Below, piece by piece: positions 18,963 to 32,181 of a stretch of DNA of 64,000 nucleotides. This stretch comes from Sambucus nigra (taxonomy: Eukaryota; Streptophyta; Magnoliopsida; Dipsacales; Adoxaceae). The stretch's first letter is position 1. The number at the start of each line of letters is the position of its first letter. The DNA is taken from contig OX422211.1 in assembly GCA_949130495.1 (NCBI GenBank), positions 336,134,504 to 336,198,503 of the forward strand. The letters are read 5' to 3'. Under the pieces are notes generated by a model that ran no database searches, was not told the origin of the DNA, and was given only the letters and a program-made list of their open reading frames with translations. Position numbers and translations under genes: made by a program.

Positions 18963-21310
18963 AAATTCCAATAAAAATTGAAATCAGATTTAAAATAAGC
19001 AAGTTTTTCATTTTATAAAAACAAGGGAAATTTTCGGGTGTCAGGACATTCAAACCGGTTCATAGGGAGGGGCGAACCAGTTCGTTTGGTTCATTTTACA
19101 AAAAATAAAAATCTTTCTTTTAGGAGTTTTGCAGGACCCAAATTATTTTTGGTATATAAACACAAAGTGATGGATTTAGGACTTTATAACCCATTTTAGC
19201 CTCCTAAAAAATCAATAGTCTCCTATAATTTCATTCTCTCTGTTATACAAAACATAAACCCCATCTAAATCATCTTTCAACACAAGATTTGGAGAGCTAA
19301 TCTGGGTTATCTCAAGATCATTTAAGAATGTATTTTTATTATTTTCCCGAGACGAACCCAACCATCAAATATGTTTCTTCAAATGATCTCTACATGCATG
19401 AATACTTCTATTGTTCTGCTTTGGTATTATGCATTTTCAATTTCGCCTAAACACTAATAGTTATTGTTTTCATAAAATTTAATTAGAAAGACTAACCAAG
19501 GAAAGTGAAACTAAATTTGAAACTGTTTTATTCAAATCTCTAAAATGATTTAAGACTCGAAGCCCTTGCATGCTTAGGTTAGAGGTTAGGATTTCATTAC
19601 AAATTATGACGTTTTCATGTAAAATAAATTGTAGGAATGTTATAAATTGATTTCAATATTCAAAGTCATGTTAATTTTGTGCGTGTTGTAGAATAGAGAT
19701 TTATTGTTGTATGCCTTAAAATATATGCACGTGAATAGAAATTTGATAAATTGACGAGAAAATGAATTTTCTAATTAATATTAATTAAAATGAACATAAA
19801 TTGGATAAATTGTGATCTTGCGAGTAATTTAAAAGAATTGTGGAGATACACTGAAAATATGTCATATTTGATTTGTTAATATGATTAATAATTCAGAACG
19901 CAGGGACGACAGGATTGATGGGGTAGTTAGTGCTTTCAACTTATTTTTTGGTTGCTTTCTAGGTATGGGACTAGTAGGTAGGCCTTAGTTATTGATAAAA
20001 CTTTCTAGGTTTGGGACTAGATAGTGTGGGTTTTTATGGATGGTTGATTTTGGGGTGGGGCTGATTTATGCGCATTTTTGTTGGATCGTGAGACGAGGTG
20101 TGAGGCTAAGTGGGAGCTAGTTTTAGGTATTCTTCATAAATATTAGGATAGGATGCGCTTGCATTTTGGAGACCTCTAAGTATGTGAATAGGTCTAGGTT
20201 GAGTAATTTATGCTCGATAAAAGGGTGGGGCTAATAGAAAATAATGAGAACTTGAGAAAATTAAAAATTAAACCAATGTCTTAGAATGGGCATTAAAATG
20301 AATTCGTGTCGTGAGTATGTGGAGGGTTGACAAAATATGGGCCGACTGGCAATAATGACATGGTTGTGTATGGAGTCACGAGTTTGTGCAAGGCTGACAG
20401 AATACGGGAAAACTGGCTATAGTGGTGTGTCGTGCATGGAACCTCAGGAGTATTTTCAGTGATAACAAAATTGGGCGAACTGACTACAATGAGGGGATGT
20501 GTGCAGTGTTGAATTCAAGAAGGCTAGGAGTATGTGCATGACCCGTAATAGGGTGAAATGACTATATCGATGCCGTAAATAAAATAATTTGAATTAATTT
20601 AATAAATTTGTGGAAAATGAATTAGTGGCCTTGACATACTTGGATGCTGAAAAATCATAATTGGACTTGAACATTGAGGTGGCGTAGTTATTAGGGTAGA
20701 TAGTAGTATTTATTTTTACTCGCATGAATAATATATCGCGTTTAATTTAAAATACTCTATTATGATGTTCATCATGTATAATGCTATTGTCTGGATTTAA
20801 AGACCCTAATAGGGAGGAGTACCTAGTATTCATGCGGTCAACTCTAACTTATTGCGTTAACTAACATTTTAGGTATAGTGATGGAATAGCTACATAAGAG
20901 TGATTGGAGATAGTTTTGGAGATGGAATTGGAGATTTATTTTTAGTTTGTTTAGTAGTTTAGATTTACTTTCCATTCGTCGCTTTCATTGTGAGACTTTT
21001 ATTGAAGATTTTAGTGGGGTAATCAGTTCCACAGTTTTTATGGTTTCTATCAAATACTTATAGTTGGATTATTTCATTTGGGTTTATATTTATTTAGAGT
21101 TGGATCTATTTTGGAGATAGCATGGTGATGGATTTTAATATTGCATGGATGTTATACTTATTGGTTAAATTTGATTATTATCTTGTGGAATTTTTTAAAT
21201 GTCTCATATATATGTCACATGCTAAGAATGATAACTTATTTAGTGACACTCGATGTAGTTTTGTGGCGGTGGCTGGCCACCTTGATTTCCTGAATGAGCG
21301 GGGTGTTACA
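18819..21310 (+). repeat. Element B 3' LTR
   Basis: About 2.49 kb, TGTAACAC…GGTGTTACA. TATA-like GGTATATAAACA at 19151-19162; dyad motifs AACCGGTT and GAACCAGTTC at 19050-19088; (AT)n at about 18930-18958; imperfect ~66-77 bp sub-repeats at 20310-20545 around GAGTATGTG…GCTGAC. The right flank ATTGT (21311-21315) is the TSD. Confidence 0.9.
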
Positions 21311-21315
21311 ATTGT

Positions 21316-22386
21316 CGAGTTTCCTTTGAAACCCAAGATACACGACTCTATTTGGGTTATAGTTGAAACTTATTGAATATTGCACAGTTTTTGCTATCTT
21401 AACAGATTTCACAATAGAAAAGTACGCACAAATTGCATTTGTCAAAGATTATTCAGTTACGTGAGTTACCTTTACAAATCATCTCAGATACGGATTCGAC
21501 TTTGTATCTCAGTTTAGGCTATTTTTCCAAAGGTTATGGAGGAATAGGTTTCACTTGAATACATCTTACGATCCTCCGACAAATGGGTAGAAGGAGATAA
21601 TGAAGAAAATTTTGGAGGATATGATTCAGGCATGTACGTCGGATATTTGGGGTAGTTTCGAGGTTCATTTGGATTTAATATAATTTTACTTCGATTATTG
21701 TTATTAGAAATTCATGAGTATGGCACCGTATGAGGCATTGTATGGATGACCATGTAAACCACTGGTGTATTATTTGGAATTGAGAGAGAATAGTTTATTT
21801 GCGTTGAGTTTGTTCAAGATAAGACTTAGAAGATTAACAGTATCGGGGAGCAGCTCAAGACACCCCGTAGAAAGAAATGGATTTATGAAGACTTGGAGTG
21901 GAAGAACAATGAGTTTTAGTTGGGTGATTAGGTTTTTCTCATAGTGTAAACCATGAAAGGGGTGTTGTTTTTTGGCAAAAAGGGGAAGTTAGACCCGAGG
22001 GTATATTAGTCCTGTTATGATCACAGATTGGGTAAAGATGCTCGCCTATCAAATATCACTTACATACCATTTAGATCGGGCACATAATGGGTTCCATGTA
22101 TCCATGCTTCGTCAATTATTGCATGGTGCAACCTCTTATCAACACATTGATTTAGGTGATATTCAACTAGGGGTCGATGTATAGTGATGAGCTAACATAT
22201 TTTAGACCATAAAGTTCATATTTTGAGGTCTAAGGACATACCCTTTGTTCGTGTTCATTGGGGTCAGTGTAGCGAGGATGAATCCACTCGAGAGAGAGAT
22301 GATAGGATAAGGCAATAGTATCCGTAGTTATTTTGAGGCAAGTTTGTGTTTTTCCCATGAATTCCAATCATGATCTATTTTGTTAT
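21316..22386 (+). pseudogene. Element A integrase core and chromodomain region
   Basis: Continues the integrase interrupted by element B. Begins with the segment before HDSIWVIV (HDSVWVIV in F), then out-of-frame traces of the DDE core, a GDNEE…FGGYD region matching the QTERTNQMLEDML stretch shifted by frame, PYEALYG-like and HNGFHVSMLRQLL (HDVFHISSLRKYL in F), and finally ESTRERDD, the end of the chromodomain (ESTWERDD in F). Heavily mutated. It ends at a purine run TTGGGGAAGGA that marks the PPT before A's 3' LTR. Confidence 0.83.
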
Positions 22387-22982
22387 TGGGGAAGGACGTA
22401 ATAGCCCATATTTTTAAGAGGATTTATAATTAAATAATTTTGAATAAATTAAATTAATTAAATAGCAGCTTGGACGAATCATATAATTGAAATTGATTAT
22501 CAAAACATATTTATGAGGGTTTAAATTTAAAAAAGGTTAGTTCGAAATTTACAATACATTCGATTAATTGACAAAATTTTGTTGGCAAAAAAGTTGAGTA
22601 ACTAAAATGATTGAGATTAATTTGCTAAAAAATTAGGATAAAAACTAAGTTGGACTCATGGTGAATATGTAGAAAGGCATGGGGGCATATTGGTACATAT
22701 ATTTTACATCGAAAACATATAGGTTCTATAAAATTAACATTGGTTAGGGTTTTCCAGCCTCCATGGAAAAGTTGGGTCGGCCCCTTTGTCCACGACCACA
22801 ACATTTGCAACTGCAATCACGATATGAGGACCGCGATTATGGTAGTTTGTATCCGCGAAAGTACCCAAACAATGGATGTGTCGCGTCTTAGTATATGGTT
22901 CTGCGGGCTGGGTTATGTTTTAATACCATCTTCTTATATTTTAACCATCATTTCTCATATCATATTCATCTCTAAGTGTTCC
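22387..22982 (+). repeat. Element A 3' LTR, first part
   Basis: Starts with TAATAGCCCATATTTT after the PPT, comparable with TAACACCCCGTACTTTT in F. Interrupted at 22982 by solo LTR X (TSD GTTCC at 22978-22982); resumes at 62909. Confidence 0.65.
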
Positions 22983-23184
22983 TGTAACACCCCGTAACTT
23001 TAACCGATAATAACTTAATTTGAATTTAAAATTCGATAAAAACAAAATTTTTGGATTTAATTATTTTTAGCAATTTAATATGTTGGATTTTGTTTATGGA
23101 AAATAGGATTTTAATCGGAAGTAAAATAGGCGGAGAAATTGGGTTTTTAGTTATACATATATGTTTTTGGGCGTACTGGTCAGT

Positions 23185-26100
23185 TGTAACACCCCGCCTA
23201 ATTAAATACCGGGTGGCCAGTCCCATACCAAATTAAAACAGAATGTACAGTTGGCTCATTCTTAGCATCACTGTCGAAAACATTTACAACTCACCCAATA
23301 CCCAATTAAGCTGGTGTTAAAAACTTTCCAAATTTAAATTTAACAAAATCCATTTCTAGTTTAAGAATAACACTACACATTTTATTCTACACCACTGATA
23401 ACACAATAAATAACTCAAAATAATTTAAATGCAATTGGAATAACCATTCCCAAATAATATAAATCCTTTACAATAATCCCAACAATGTTAAATGTATTAA
23501 AAAGACCCGAATACAATAGTATTTGACCTCGATAGAAAAGATAACTGAAATCCTTTGGGCGACATGCCCTAACTAAGAATACTGTGAATCAAAAGATGGA
23601 AGGCGTCTAAGCAAAAACTCCATAGTTCAACATCTTCCGCTAAGGTTGGCGTCCCTGTTGCTGGACACCTGATATAAAGATACAATAGAAAAGGAAATAT
23701 GCAAGGAAACGGGTCAGAGCCCGAATGTGTAGATGATTTTTAAAACATCAAGTATTTAACAAGTGCAATAAAGCATTTATTATGTGCATGTTAGATCCAA
23801 CTCTCACTTGCTATTCTCACCTCTCAACTAAAGTGCACACTTAACGTTTCCTATTAAACTCCTAGTTAATGGTTCCTCTTTTCTAGTTTCCATATTATAA
23901 TTCCATTCCCATATCATAATCCCCGTATGTCTCATACCATACGTCTCATTATTATTCATTTACATTTCTCCTTTATTTGATTAGTTTCTCATTAACATGA
24001 ATCGTTACTCATTAATATGAATCGTTTCTCATTAACATGAGTCATTACTCATTAATATGAATCTTTTCTCATTAACATGAGTTAAGCTTTTCAGTTCTAT
24101 AAGCATAAACATTCATTAACTTAATTTCATTATCTTTCTCTATTCACCGTTATCTACAATTATCACCGTAGATAGATTTAACCGCAATATATCCATTTAA
24201 TCATTTAATCCATTATATATATATATATTCATATATAATATGGCACCCCGAGTCACAGCTGCGGTGCAATGCATTACTCTGCTATCATGTCCCAATATCG
24301 CTTGTCGCCGAATAAGGGACTAAAGGTTCGTTAAGATTCCTCGAACCACAAACAACAACACAATCATTGGAGGCGAACATAGTTCTCATACCCATGGGTC
24401 ACGCACATACCTACGAACCCATAGTCAGCGGACTTATCAACTCCCCGATAAGTCTTTCATAGACCTATGTTCTCGAGTGACAAATCAAAGATCCAATGGA
24501 TTCATCAGGATATGACTGCCCTCACACGCAAACCTCCCACCGATAGCAAGTAAGCATGGTAGGTCATACACATAAATCATCAATCAATCAAATAGGTATT
24601 ATCATACCTATAATATAATATCAATAAGGTAATTATCACTACCCTAAGATATTTCCCATACGTAGCATTATAACCCTTTTAAATTCCACGTATTAAAATA
24701 TCATATTTTTACCTCATAATTTAATTATCCTCGCATCCTATAACATCTCTCCACTCCCGACGTCGTTAAGGTTCATGCGCGGAGCGTCTCGCAAAGCGAA
24801 ATCCAAACAAGGAACCCCTCCAATACACTACTACTTAACTTTGTCGATCGAGGAGGTCCGACAACTTCAACTATGCGATCGGGATAACCTCATACCTTCT
24901 TTCAACCAAATGTGTTCTAACTCCCATCTCTATCCAGGAGACACACCACTACGCTCTTGTATCACACTCCGTCCTCGCATAATCAATAATGATTTTAAAC
25001 TCAGTCCTTGATGTTCAAATTGTAACCCTAAGGCTACCCTCACTCAATACACAATATTCAAATAGGTTTTTCCTCAACATATATTCAGTAAGAATTCACT
25101 AATATCCTACTGGTCCATAACATCATTTCTCCCGAATTACTATGAGTTTAATTTTCCTTTTAATTAAGGTTAAAATCGATAGTTTCAGATCTCTTATAAA
25201 CACATCTTCTTTCACTTTGGATTAAACCCTCATGAAAACTTAAGGATACCCAGGTGTTATATTAAATCACCCCTACTGGTCCTATCTTTAATCCTCATAC
25301 ATCTCCATTTAGAATTTAACAAAAGAATCTAGCAACCGAAATTCCATTCGATATAATTTTCATCATTTTAATCACTTGAATCCAAATCAAATTAATTCAA
25401 ATCTTATCAAGGGTTTACTGATATTTTCTAAGTCCCATAATATCCAAATAATAATCACCAAAGATCCACAAAAGGTTTGGGATAAGAATCAACATTTAAA
25501 AAGAAACAACTTTACATATTCTGGGGAGGTCGATCGATCGAAGGCAGGGGTCGATCGATCGATCCCTCAGGTCCAAGCCTGGTTTTCTGCATTTTCTGCA
25601 ACTACGGGTTTCACCATTTTTACTCATTCAAACCTTCATATTAACCTCCAAAATGAGTTATAATTATTTCTACATGATATATCAACATATATGAACGATT
25701 TCCAATACTCTAAACATCCTATAATCATCAAGGGATTGGATTAAAAGCATGTTTCTCTCCTTATTTCCAGAAAATCATCAACATATTAACTTCAAGAACA
25801 CTACAATGGTTTTTCAGATTTTTCTTCAACGTATTCATGATCATTTCATGGATTAATATCATCCTACAATATAAGTTTACTTCCTATATTATTTCAGTTT
25901 CTATAAACCCATATAACAACTCCATTATGTCTTCCAAACAAGAAAATCATCTCTTTTCATAATTATTCTAACATGGACAATATACGAACTTAAGTTGCAA
26001 TTATCAAACACTTGCCTTTACTGAAGGTCTGATACTTTGGTGTAGTATATCTCAGTTGGTTGTCCCTTCTCCGGTCAAACTCCGGTGGTGGTTGGTGGTG

Positions 26101-26702
26101 GTGAACCTTGGTTCTTGTTCTTCTCCTTCCCAAGTAGGCTTTTCCCTTCCCAATCATCCTTTCACTCTCTCTAGGAAGATGGCTTCACTATTTTATGTAC
26201 AGGAGATGAATAACCCCCATACACTTAATCTACCAATACTTATAACAGTACCAAATCCGAAATCACTATTCATCCCCTTAGAAAAATGACCAAAATGCCC
26301 TTTCGGGTTGTCTATTCATTTCCAAATGACCCGAGACTCAAAATTAACGTCCAAATAGACTTTTCTGACTATTTCGAACCTTCCGGACGCAACGACGCAG
26401 TCGAAATGACTATAAGGTCGATAGAAAATAAATTTCCTTTTTAATTTAATAAACTAGTCCCGACACGTCCCACACCGTGTCTGACTAAAAATATAAATTA
26501 CCGAATTTATATCATACAGTCATATCAATGACATCACATTCATATATTACCTAAATATCTTTAAGTAATATTCAGAATCATCCATTTTAATATCCATCGT
26601 CTGGATAAAACCCGAATGAATTAATTAATAATAAAATCTAATTAATCCATTAATTTAAAATATAACCCATTTTAAAAGTCACTAAAATCACGGGGTATTA
26701 CA
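23185..26702 (-). repeat. Element D 3' LTR
   Basis: 3518 bp. Includes a 20-bp × 5 tandem repeat (23984-24083), TCGATCGATCG palindromes (25528-25565), and a block around 24240-24500 that is shared in reverse orientation with the LTR of F near 50100-50400 (GCACCGCAGC, AAGTCCGCTGA). A 78-residue ORF at 24775-25011 is conserved in both copies only because the LTRs are near-identical. Confidence 0.92.
23984..24083. repeat. 20-bp tandem repeat in D 3' LTR
   Basis: Five units of TTTCTCATTAACATGAATCG type, alternating with TTACTCATTAATATGAATCG, giving a 40-bp higher-order period. Same array in the other LTR at 29465-29564. Confidence 0.88.
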
Positions 26703-26716
26703 TACTTCCCCCCTTA
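26703..26716 (-). promoter_or_regulatory. Element D polypurine tract
   Basis: Reads TAAGGGGGGAAGTA on the - strand next to the LTR start, matching F's tract. Confidence 0.88.
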
Positions 26717-27924
26717 TAATAGAATTTCGTCCCGAAATTCAGGAATATAAGTCATACCGGTAAGGTCAAACTCCGAGTATAAATCTCTCATCGCAAGAAA
26801 TCTAAGACGTTCCGCCCATACAGTACATTAACAAAAATCTCTATCAATGTTATACACCAAGCCTCACCATATAGTTTCAACTAAATAGAATTTAAACTTT
26901 ACCCAATCTTCCCTATACTGTCCTCGTGACAAACTTTGGGAAAACTGAGCCTCACACATTGAACAAATAAATCCTGAAGTCTCAATTACTTACCTTTTTC
27001 ACAATTATGAAAAATACTACAATTCAATCATCCAGGGCGCCCATACACCCTCTCGTACCGCTTTCAATATTAAAAGTTTTCGCAAAGGTTATAAACTCGT
27101 TTCCCAAAGACCTAACTTATTTTGACTCCCAACGGTTATTAGTTTCACGCGTGGGGTGTCTCGCAAGCGAAATCCAAACAAGGAACCACCCCGATACACT
27201 ACTTCCTAAAGTAGTCAGTCATCGAAACTCCTAAGGTCCTTAGGCAATAATATATAAAAATTTGGTTTATAAAAAAAAATCAGGTTTATCGATTTAAAAC
27301 AAAAATTAGGTTTTATCGATTTCAAATAGGGTCTACGCATCTATTCTCTTATAGGAGACAAGATGCAGACATATGCTCTCATATACCACAAGTCATTGCA
27401 TGCCGATAGTCACATCACGCTCGGACATGCCCAAGGTAAGTAATCTCATGATAAAAATCAAACCCACGTGATAACATGTAATATAAAGGTGTCCCACACC
27501 CCTCAGTGAGTCTACGTAAATAACAGTGCTATAGGCTAAGTTTAGCAACCCTTTTGCCCACACAACATTAATCGTAACAAAATCAATATACGCTTCATAA
27601 TCCTTAGATAGAAAACATACCCTCATTCGCGGGTGGTGGTTGTTGAATCCCAATATTATAATTTTGCTCCGATGAGTCAAGAAAAATTTTACCCCAAATT
27701 TTCAGTTCAAGTTAACCACACTCCACTATATACCCAAGCCTTTCAATATATTGCCTTCGTTAGGGAACATACACAATTCATGCATTTTAAGAACTTCTAC
27801 TGATGACTCTCCTCAATTTTTCCATAATAGGGGTGACCTCGACTATGGTCATCATACTCGAACATACTTCATAACCTCCTAAGTACGATCTCCGTTACCC
27901 GTCCAATGGCCCTCATCTGCCATA
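26717..27924 (-). other. Element D interior, non-coding remnant
   Basis: No domain recognised. The stretch 27130-27200 (GTCTCGCAAGCGAAATCCAA) resembles a segment of D's own LTR (24785-24830), so part of the interior seems related to LTR sequence. Short ORFs here lack support. Confidence 0.55.
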
Positions 27925-28524
27925 CGTACGTAATGAAAGATTCCCCAATAAATGTTGTCGAATTTCATAGTTCAACCTATCAGTGAACATTAGGACTCTC
28001 CTCTCCTCAGTAGGTACTTCAGCTGGTACCAAATTAGTTAATCTCGTAAACTATTCCTCATATTCTGCCACAGTTTTCTCTTCCTGTTTCAAATCAAGTA
28101 GCTTCCGCCTCATCTCTGTCTGGATGGCGGAAGGAAAATACTTCCCATCAAACCGTATCCAAAAGTCTTGAATAGTTATTGAGTCCCTCTCCTCCATAGT
28201 GGTCGTAGCTTCCCACCATTGCAAAGATGCCCCTACTAGCTTGAATGTGGCTAGTATTTGACGTTGAACCTCAGTGCATTCGATCATTCTCAAGTGCCGT
28301 TGGATATCTTTCTTCCATTGGCTAGCAGTCACAACATCTGATCCTCCCTGAAACTCAGGTGGGTGCGCTTTCTGAAAGGCATCCCTCGCTCATTCCCATG
28401 CAGTAGGAAACACTTGCCCTTGCGCGGGTGGCACAATCGGTGCCGGTACGGGATCCTGCTGAACAGCAGCTAAAGCCGCATTGACTGCTTGAGCGACAAT
28501 TGCAGCAACTTCGGCTGCAGTCAT
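27925..28524 (-). pseudogene. Element D gag fragment
   Basis: Starts MTAAEVAAIVAQAVNAA at 28524, 120 bp after the PBS; F has NAAEVAAIVAQAVNAAIA. It continues through FQKAHPPEF, ASQWKKDIQRHLRM, VQRQILATFKLVGASLQWWEA and TEMRRKLLDLKQEEKTVAEYEE. Stops break it near 28392 (TGA in AWE*ARDAF, probably CGA originally) and 28051; homology then fades near HLLGNLSL at 27925. No zinc knuckle follows, so gag is 3'-truncated. Confidence 0.9.
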
Positions 28525-28643
28525 CGTACCTTTGTAGGCGCAAATAGAAAAGCAATAATCCTACTCATAGGGCTCTACATTAAAGAACGCTAAGCTGAAA
28601 ACACAGTAAGCCGTATAGATCCTAAAGGACACTAGAACCTGAT

Positions 28644-28655
28644 GCTCTGATACCA
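28644..28655 (-). promoter_or_regulatory. Element D primer-binding site
   Basis: TGGTATCAGAGC on the - strand, two bases inside the 5' LTR; initiator-Met tRNA type. Confidence 0.92.
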
Positions 28656-28657
28656 CC

Positions 28658-31600
28658 TGTAACACCCCGCCTAATTAAATACCGGGTGGCCAGTCCCATA
28701 CCAAATTAAAACAGAATATACAGTTGGCTCATTCTTAGCATCACTGTCGAAAACATTTACAACTCACCCAATACCCAATTAAGCTGGTGTTAAAAACTTT
28801 CCAAATTTAAATTTAACAAAATCCATTTCTAGTTTAAGAATAACACTACACATTTTATTCTACACCACAGATAACACAATAAATAACTCAAAAGAATTTA
28901 AATGCAATTGGAATAAACATTCCCAAATAATATAAATCCTTTACAATAATCCCAACAATGTTAAATGTATTAAAAATACCCGAATACAATTGTATTTGAC
29001 CTCGATAGAAAAGATAACTTAAATCCTTTGGGCGACATGCCCTAACTAAGAATACTGTGAATCAAAAGATGGAAGACGTCTAAGAAAAAACTCCATAGCT
29101 TCATAGTTCAACATCTTCCGCTAAGGTTGGCGTCCCTGTTGCTGGACACCTGATATAAAGATACAATAGAAAAGGAAATATGCAAGGAAACGGGTCAGAG
29201 CCCGAATGTGTAGATGATTTTTAAAACAGCAAGTATTTAACAAGTGCAATAAAGCATTTATTATGTACATGTTAGATCCAACTCTCACTTGCTATTCTCA
29301 CCTCTCAACCAGAGTGCACACTTAACGTTTCGTATTAACCTCCTAGTTAATGGTTCCTCTTTTCTAGTCTCCATATTATAATTCCATTCCCATATCATAA
29401 TCCCCGTATGTCTCATACCGTATGTCTCATTATTATTCATTTACATTTCTCCTTTATATGATTAGTTTCTCATTAACATGAATCGTTACTCATTAATATG
29501 AATCGTTTCTCATTAATATGAGTCATTACTCATTAATATGAATCTTTTCTCATTAACATGAGTTAAGCTTTTCAGTTCTATAAGCATAAACATTCATTAA
29601 CTTAATTCCATTATCTTTCTCTATTCACCGTTATCTACAATTATCACCGTAGATAGATTTAACCACAATATATCCATTTAATCATTTACTCCATTATATA
29701 TATATATTCATATATAATACGGCACCCCGAGTCACAGCTGCGGTGCAATGCATTACTCTGCTATCATGTCCCAATATCGCTTGTCGCCGAATAAGGGACT
29801 AAAGGTTCGTTAAGATTCCTCGAACCACAAACAACAACACAATCATTGGAGGCGAACATAGTTCTCATACCCATGGGTCACACACATACCTACGTACCCA
29901 TAGTCAGCGGACTTATCAACTCCCCGATAAGTCTTTCATAGACCTATGTTCTCGAGTGACAAATCAAAGATCCCATGGATTCATCAGGATATGACTTCCC
30001 TCACGCGCAACCCTTCCACCGATAGCAAGTAAGCTAGGTATGTCATACACATAAATCATCAATCAATCAAATAGGTATTATCATACCTATAATATAATAT
30101 CAATAAGGTAATTATCACCACCCTAAGATATTTCCCATACGTAGCATTATAACCCTTGTAAATTGCACGTATTAAAATATCATATCTTTACCTCATAATT
30201 TAATTATCCTCGCATCCTATAACATCTCTCCACTCCCGACGTCGTTAAGGTTCATGCGCGGAGCGTCTCGCAAAGCGAAATCCAAACAAGGAACCCCTCC
30301 AATACACTACTACTTAACTTTGTCGATCGAGGAGGTCCGACAACTTCAACTATGCGATCAGGATAACCTCATACCTTCTTTCAACCAAATGTGTTCTAAC
30401 TCCCATCTCTATCCAGGAGACACACCACTACGCTCTTGTATCACACTCCGTCCTCGCGTAATCAATAATGAGTTTAAACTCAGTCCTTGATGTTCAAATT
30501 GTAACCCTAAGGCTACCCTCACTCAATACACAAGATTAAAATAGGTTTTTCCTCAACATATATTCAGTAAGAATTCACTAATATCCTACTGGTCCATAAC
30601 ATCATTTCTCCCGAATTACTATGAGTTTAATTCTCCTTTTAATTAAGGTTAAAATCGATAGTTTCAAATCTCTTATAAACACATCTTCTCTCACTTTGGA
30701 TTAAACCCTCTTATAAACTTAAGGATACCCAGGTGTTATATTAAATCACCCCTACTGGTCATATCTTTAATCCTCATACATCTCCATTTAGAATTTAACA
30801 AAAGAATCTAGCAACCGAAATTCCATTCGATATAATTTTCATCATTTTAATCACTTGAATCCAAATCAAATTAATTCAAATCTTATCAAGGGTTTACTAA
30901 TATTTTCTAAGTCCCATAATATCCAAATAATAATCACCAAAGATCCACAAAAGGTTTGGGATAAGAATCAACATTTAAAAAGAAACAACTTTACATATTC
31001 TGGGGAGGTCGATCGATCGAAGGCAGGGGTCGATCGATCGATCCCTCAGGTCCAAGCCTGGTTTTCTGCATTTTCTGCAACTACGGGTTTCACCATTTTT
31101 ACTCATTCAAACCTTCATATTAACCTCCAAAATGAGTTATAATTATTTCTACATGATATATCAACATATATGAACGATTTTCAATACTCTAAACATCCTA
31201 GGATCATCAAGGGATTGGATTAAAAGCATGTTTCTCACCTTATTTCCAGAAAATCACCCACATATTAACTTCAAGAACATTACAATGGGTTTTCATATTT
31301 TTCTTCAACGTATTCATGATCATTTCGTTGATTAATATCATCCTACAATATAAGTTTACTTCCTATATTATTTCAGTTTCTATAAACCCATATAACAACT
31401 CCATTATGTCTTCCAAACAAGAAAATCATCTCTTTTCATAATTATTCTAACATGGACAATATACGAACTTAAGTTGCAATTATCAAACACTTGCCTTTAT
31501 TGAAGGTCTGATCCTTTGGTGTAGTATATCTCAGTTATTTGTCCCTTCTCCGGTCAAACTCCGGTGGTGGTTGGTGGTGGTGAACCTTGGTTCTTGTTCT

Positions 31601-32181
31601 TCTCCTTCCCAAGTAAGCTTTTCCCTTCCCAATCATCCTTTCACTCTCTCTAGGAAGATGGCTTCACTATTTTGTGTAGAGGAGATGAATAACCCCCATA
31701 CACTTAATCTACCAATACTTATAATAGTACCAAATCCGAAATCACTATTCACCCCCTTAGAAAAATGACCAAAATGCCCTTTCGGGTTGTCTATTCATTT
31801 CCAAATGACCCGAGACTCAAAATTAACATCCAAATAGACTTTTCTGACTATTTCGAACCTTCCGGACGCAACGACGCAGTCAAAATGACTATAAGGTCGA
31901 TAGAAAATAAATTTCCTTTTTAATTTAATAAACTAGTCCCGACACGTCCCACACCGCGTCTGACTAAAAATATAAATTACCGAATTTATATCATACATTC
32001 ATATCAATGACATCACATTCATATATTACCTAAATATCTTTAAGTAATATTCAGAATCATCCATTTTAATATCCACCGTCTGGATAAAACCCGAATGAAT
32101 GAATTAATAATAAAATCTAATTAATCCATTAATTTAAAATATAACCCATTTTAAAAGTCACTAAAATCACGGGGTATTACA
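28658..32181 (-). repeat. Element D 5' LTR
   Basis: 3524 bp, near-identical to 23185-26702; an 8-bp insertion near 29097 (AGCTTCAT) distinguishes it. TCGATCGATCG palindromes at 31008-31044. Right flank TCAGT is the TSD. Confidence 0.93.

Larger units (their letters stand above)
781..21310. mobile_element. Element B, decayed Tekay/Del-like LTR retrotransposon (rearranged)
   Basis: Pieces in ancestral order: 5' LTR (3587 to 1126, - strand), PBS (1123-1112), gag (986-781 -, 4769-5413 +, 18306-18444 +), a mostly deleted pol region (18445-18805), polypurine tract (about 18806-18818) and 3' LTR (18819-21310, +). It inserted into the integrase of element A. The TSD is ATCGT at the left and ATTGT at the right, one transition apart. 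Element C later inserted in its gag. LTRs differ by roughly 15% in the first ~200 bp sampled, so B is old. No RT or integrase of its own is visible, so it was either non-autonomous or lost pol by deletion. Confidence 0.82.
23185..32181 (-). mobile_element. Element D, gag-only retrotransposon with 3.5-kb LTRs
   Basis: Bounded by TCAGT at 23180-23184 and 32182-32186. LTRs 23185-26702 (3518 bp) and 28658-32181 (3524 bp), starting TGTAATACC and ending GGTGTTACA in element orientation. Interior is only about 1.95 kb: leader, a gag fragment, decayed sequence, PPT. No protease, RT or integrase, so it depends on helpers such as F. LTRs differ by about 2% in a 650-bp sample, so insertion is fairly recent. 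It is nested in solo LTR X. Confidence 0.93.

Noticed and set aside
22740..22997. 85-residue ORF before solo LTR X
   Set aside because: Lies within A's decayed 3' LTR, crosses the X insertion boundary, and has no recognisable domain.
24775..25011. 78-residue ORF in D LTR with near-identical copy at 30254-30490
   Set aside because: Conservation is explained by LTR identity; no domain, and no promoter context.
28641..28660. tRNA-like GCTCTGATACCA
   Set aside because: It is only the 12-base primer-binding site, with no cloverleaf around it.
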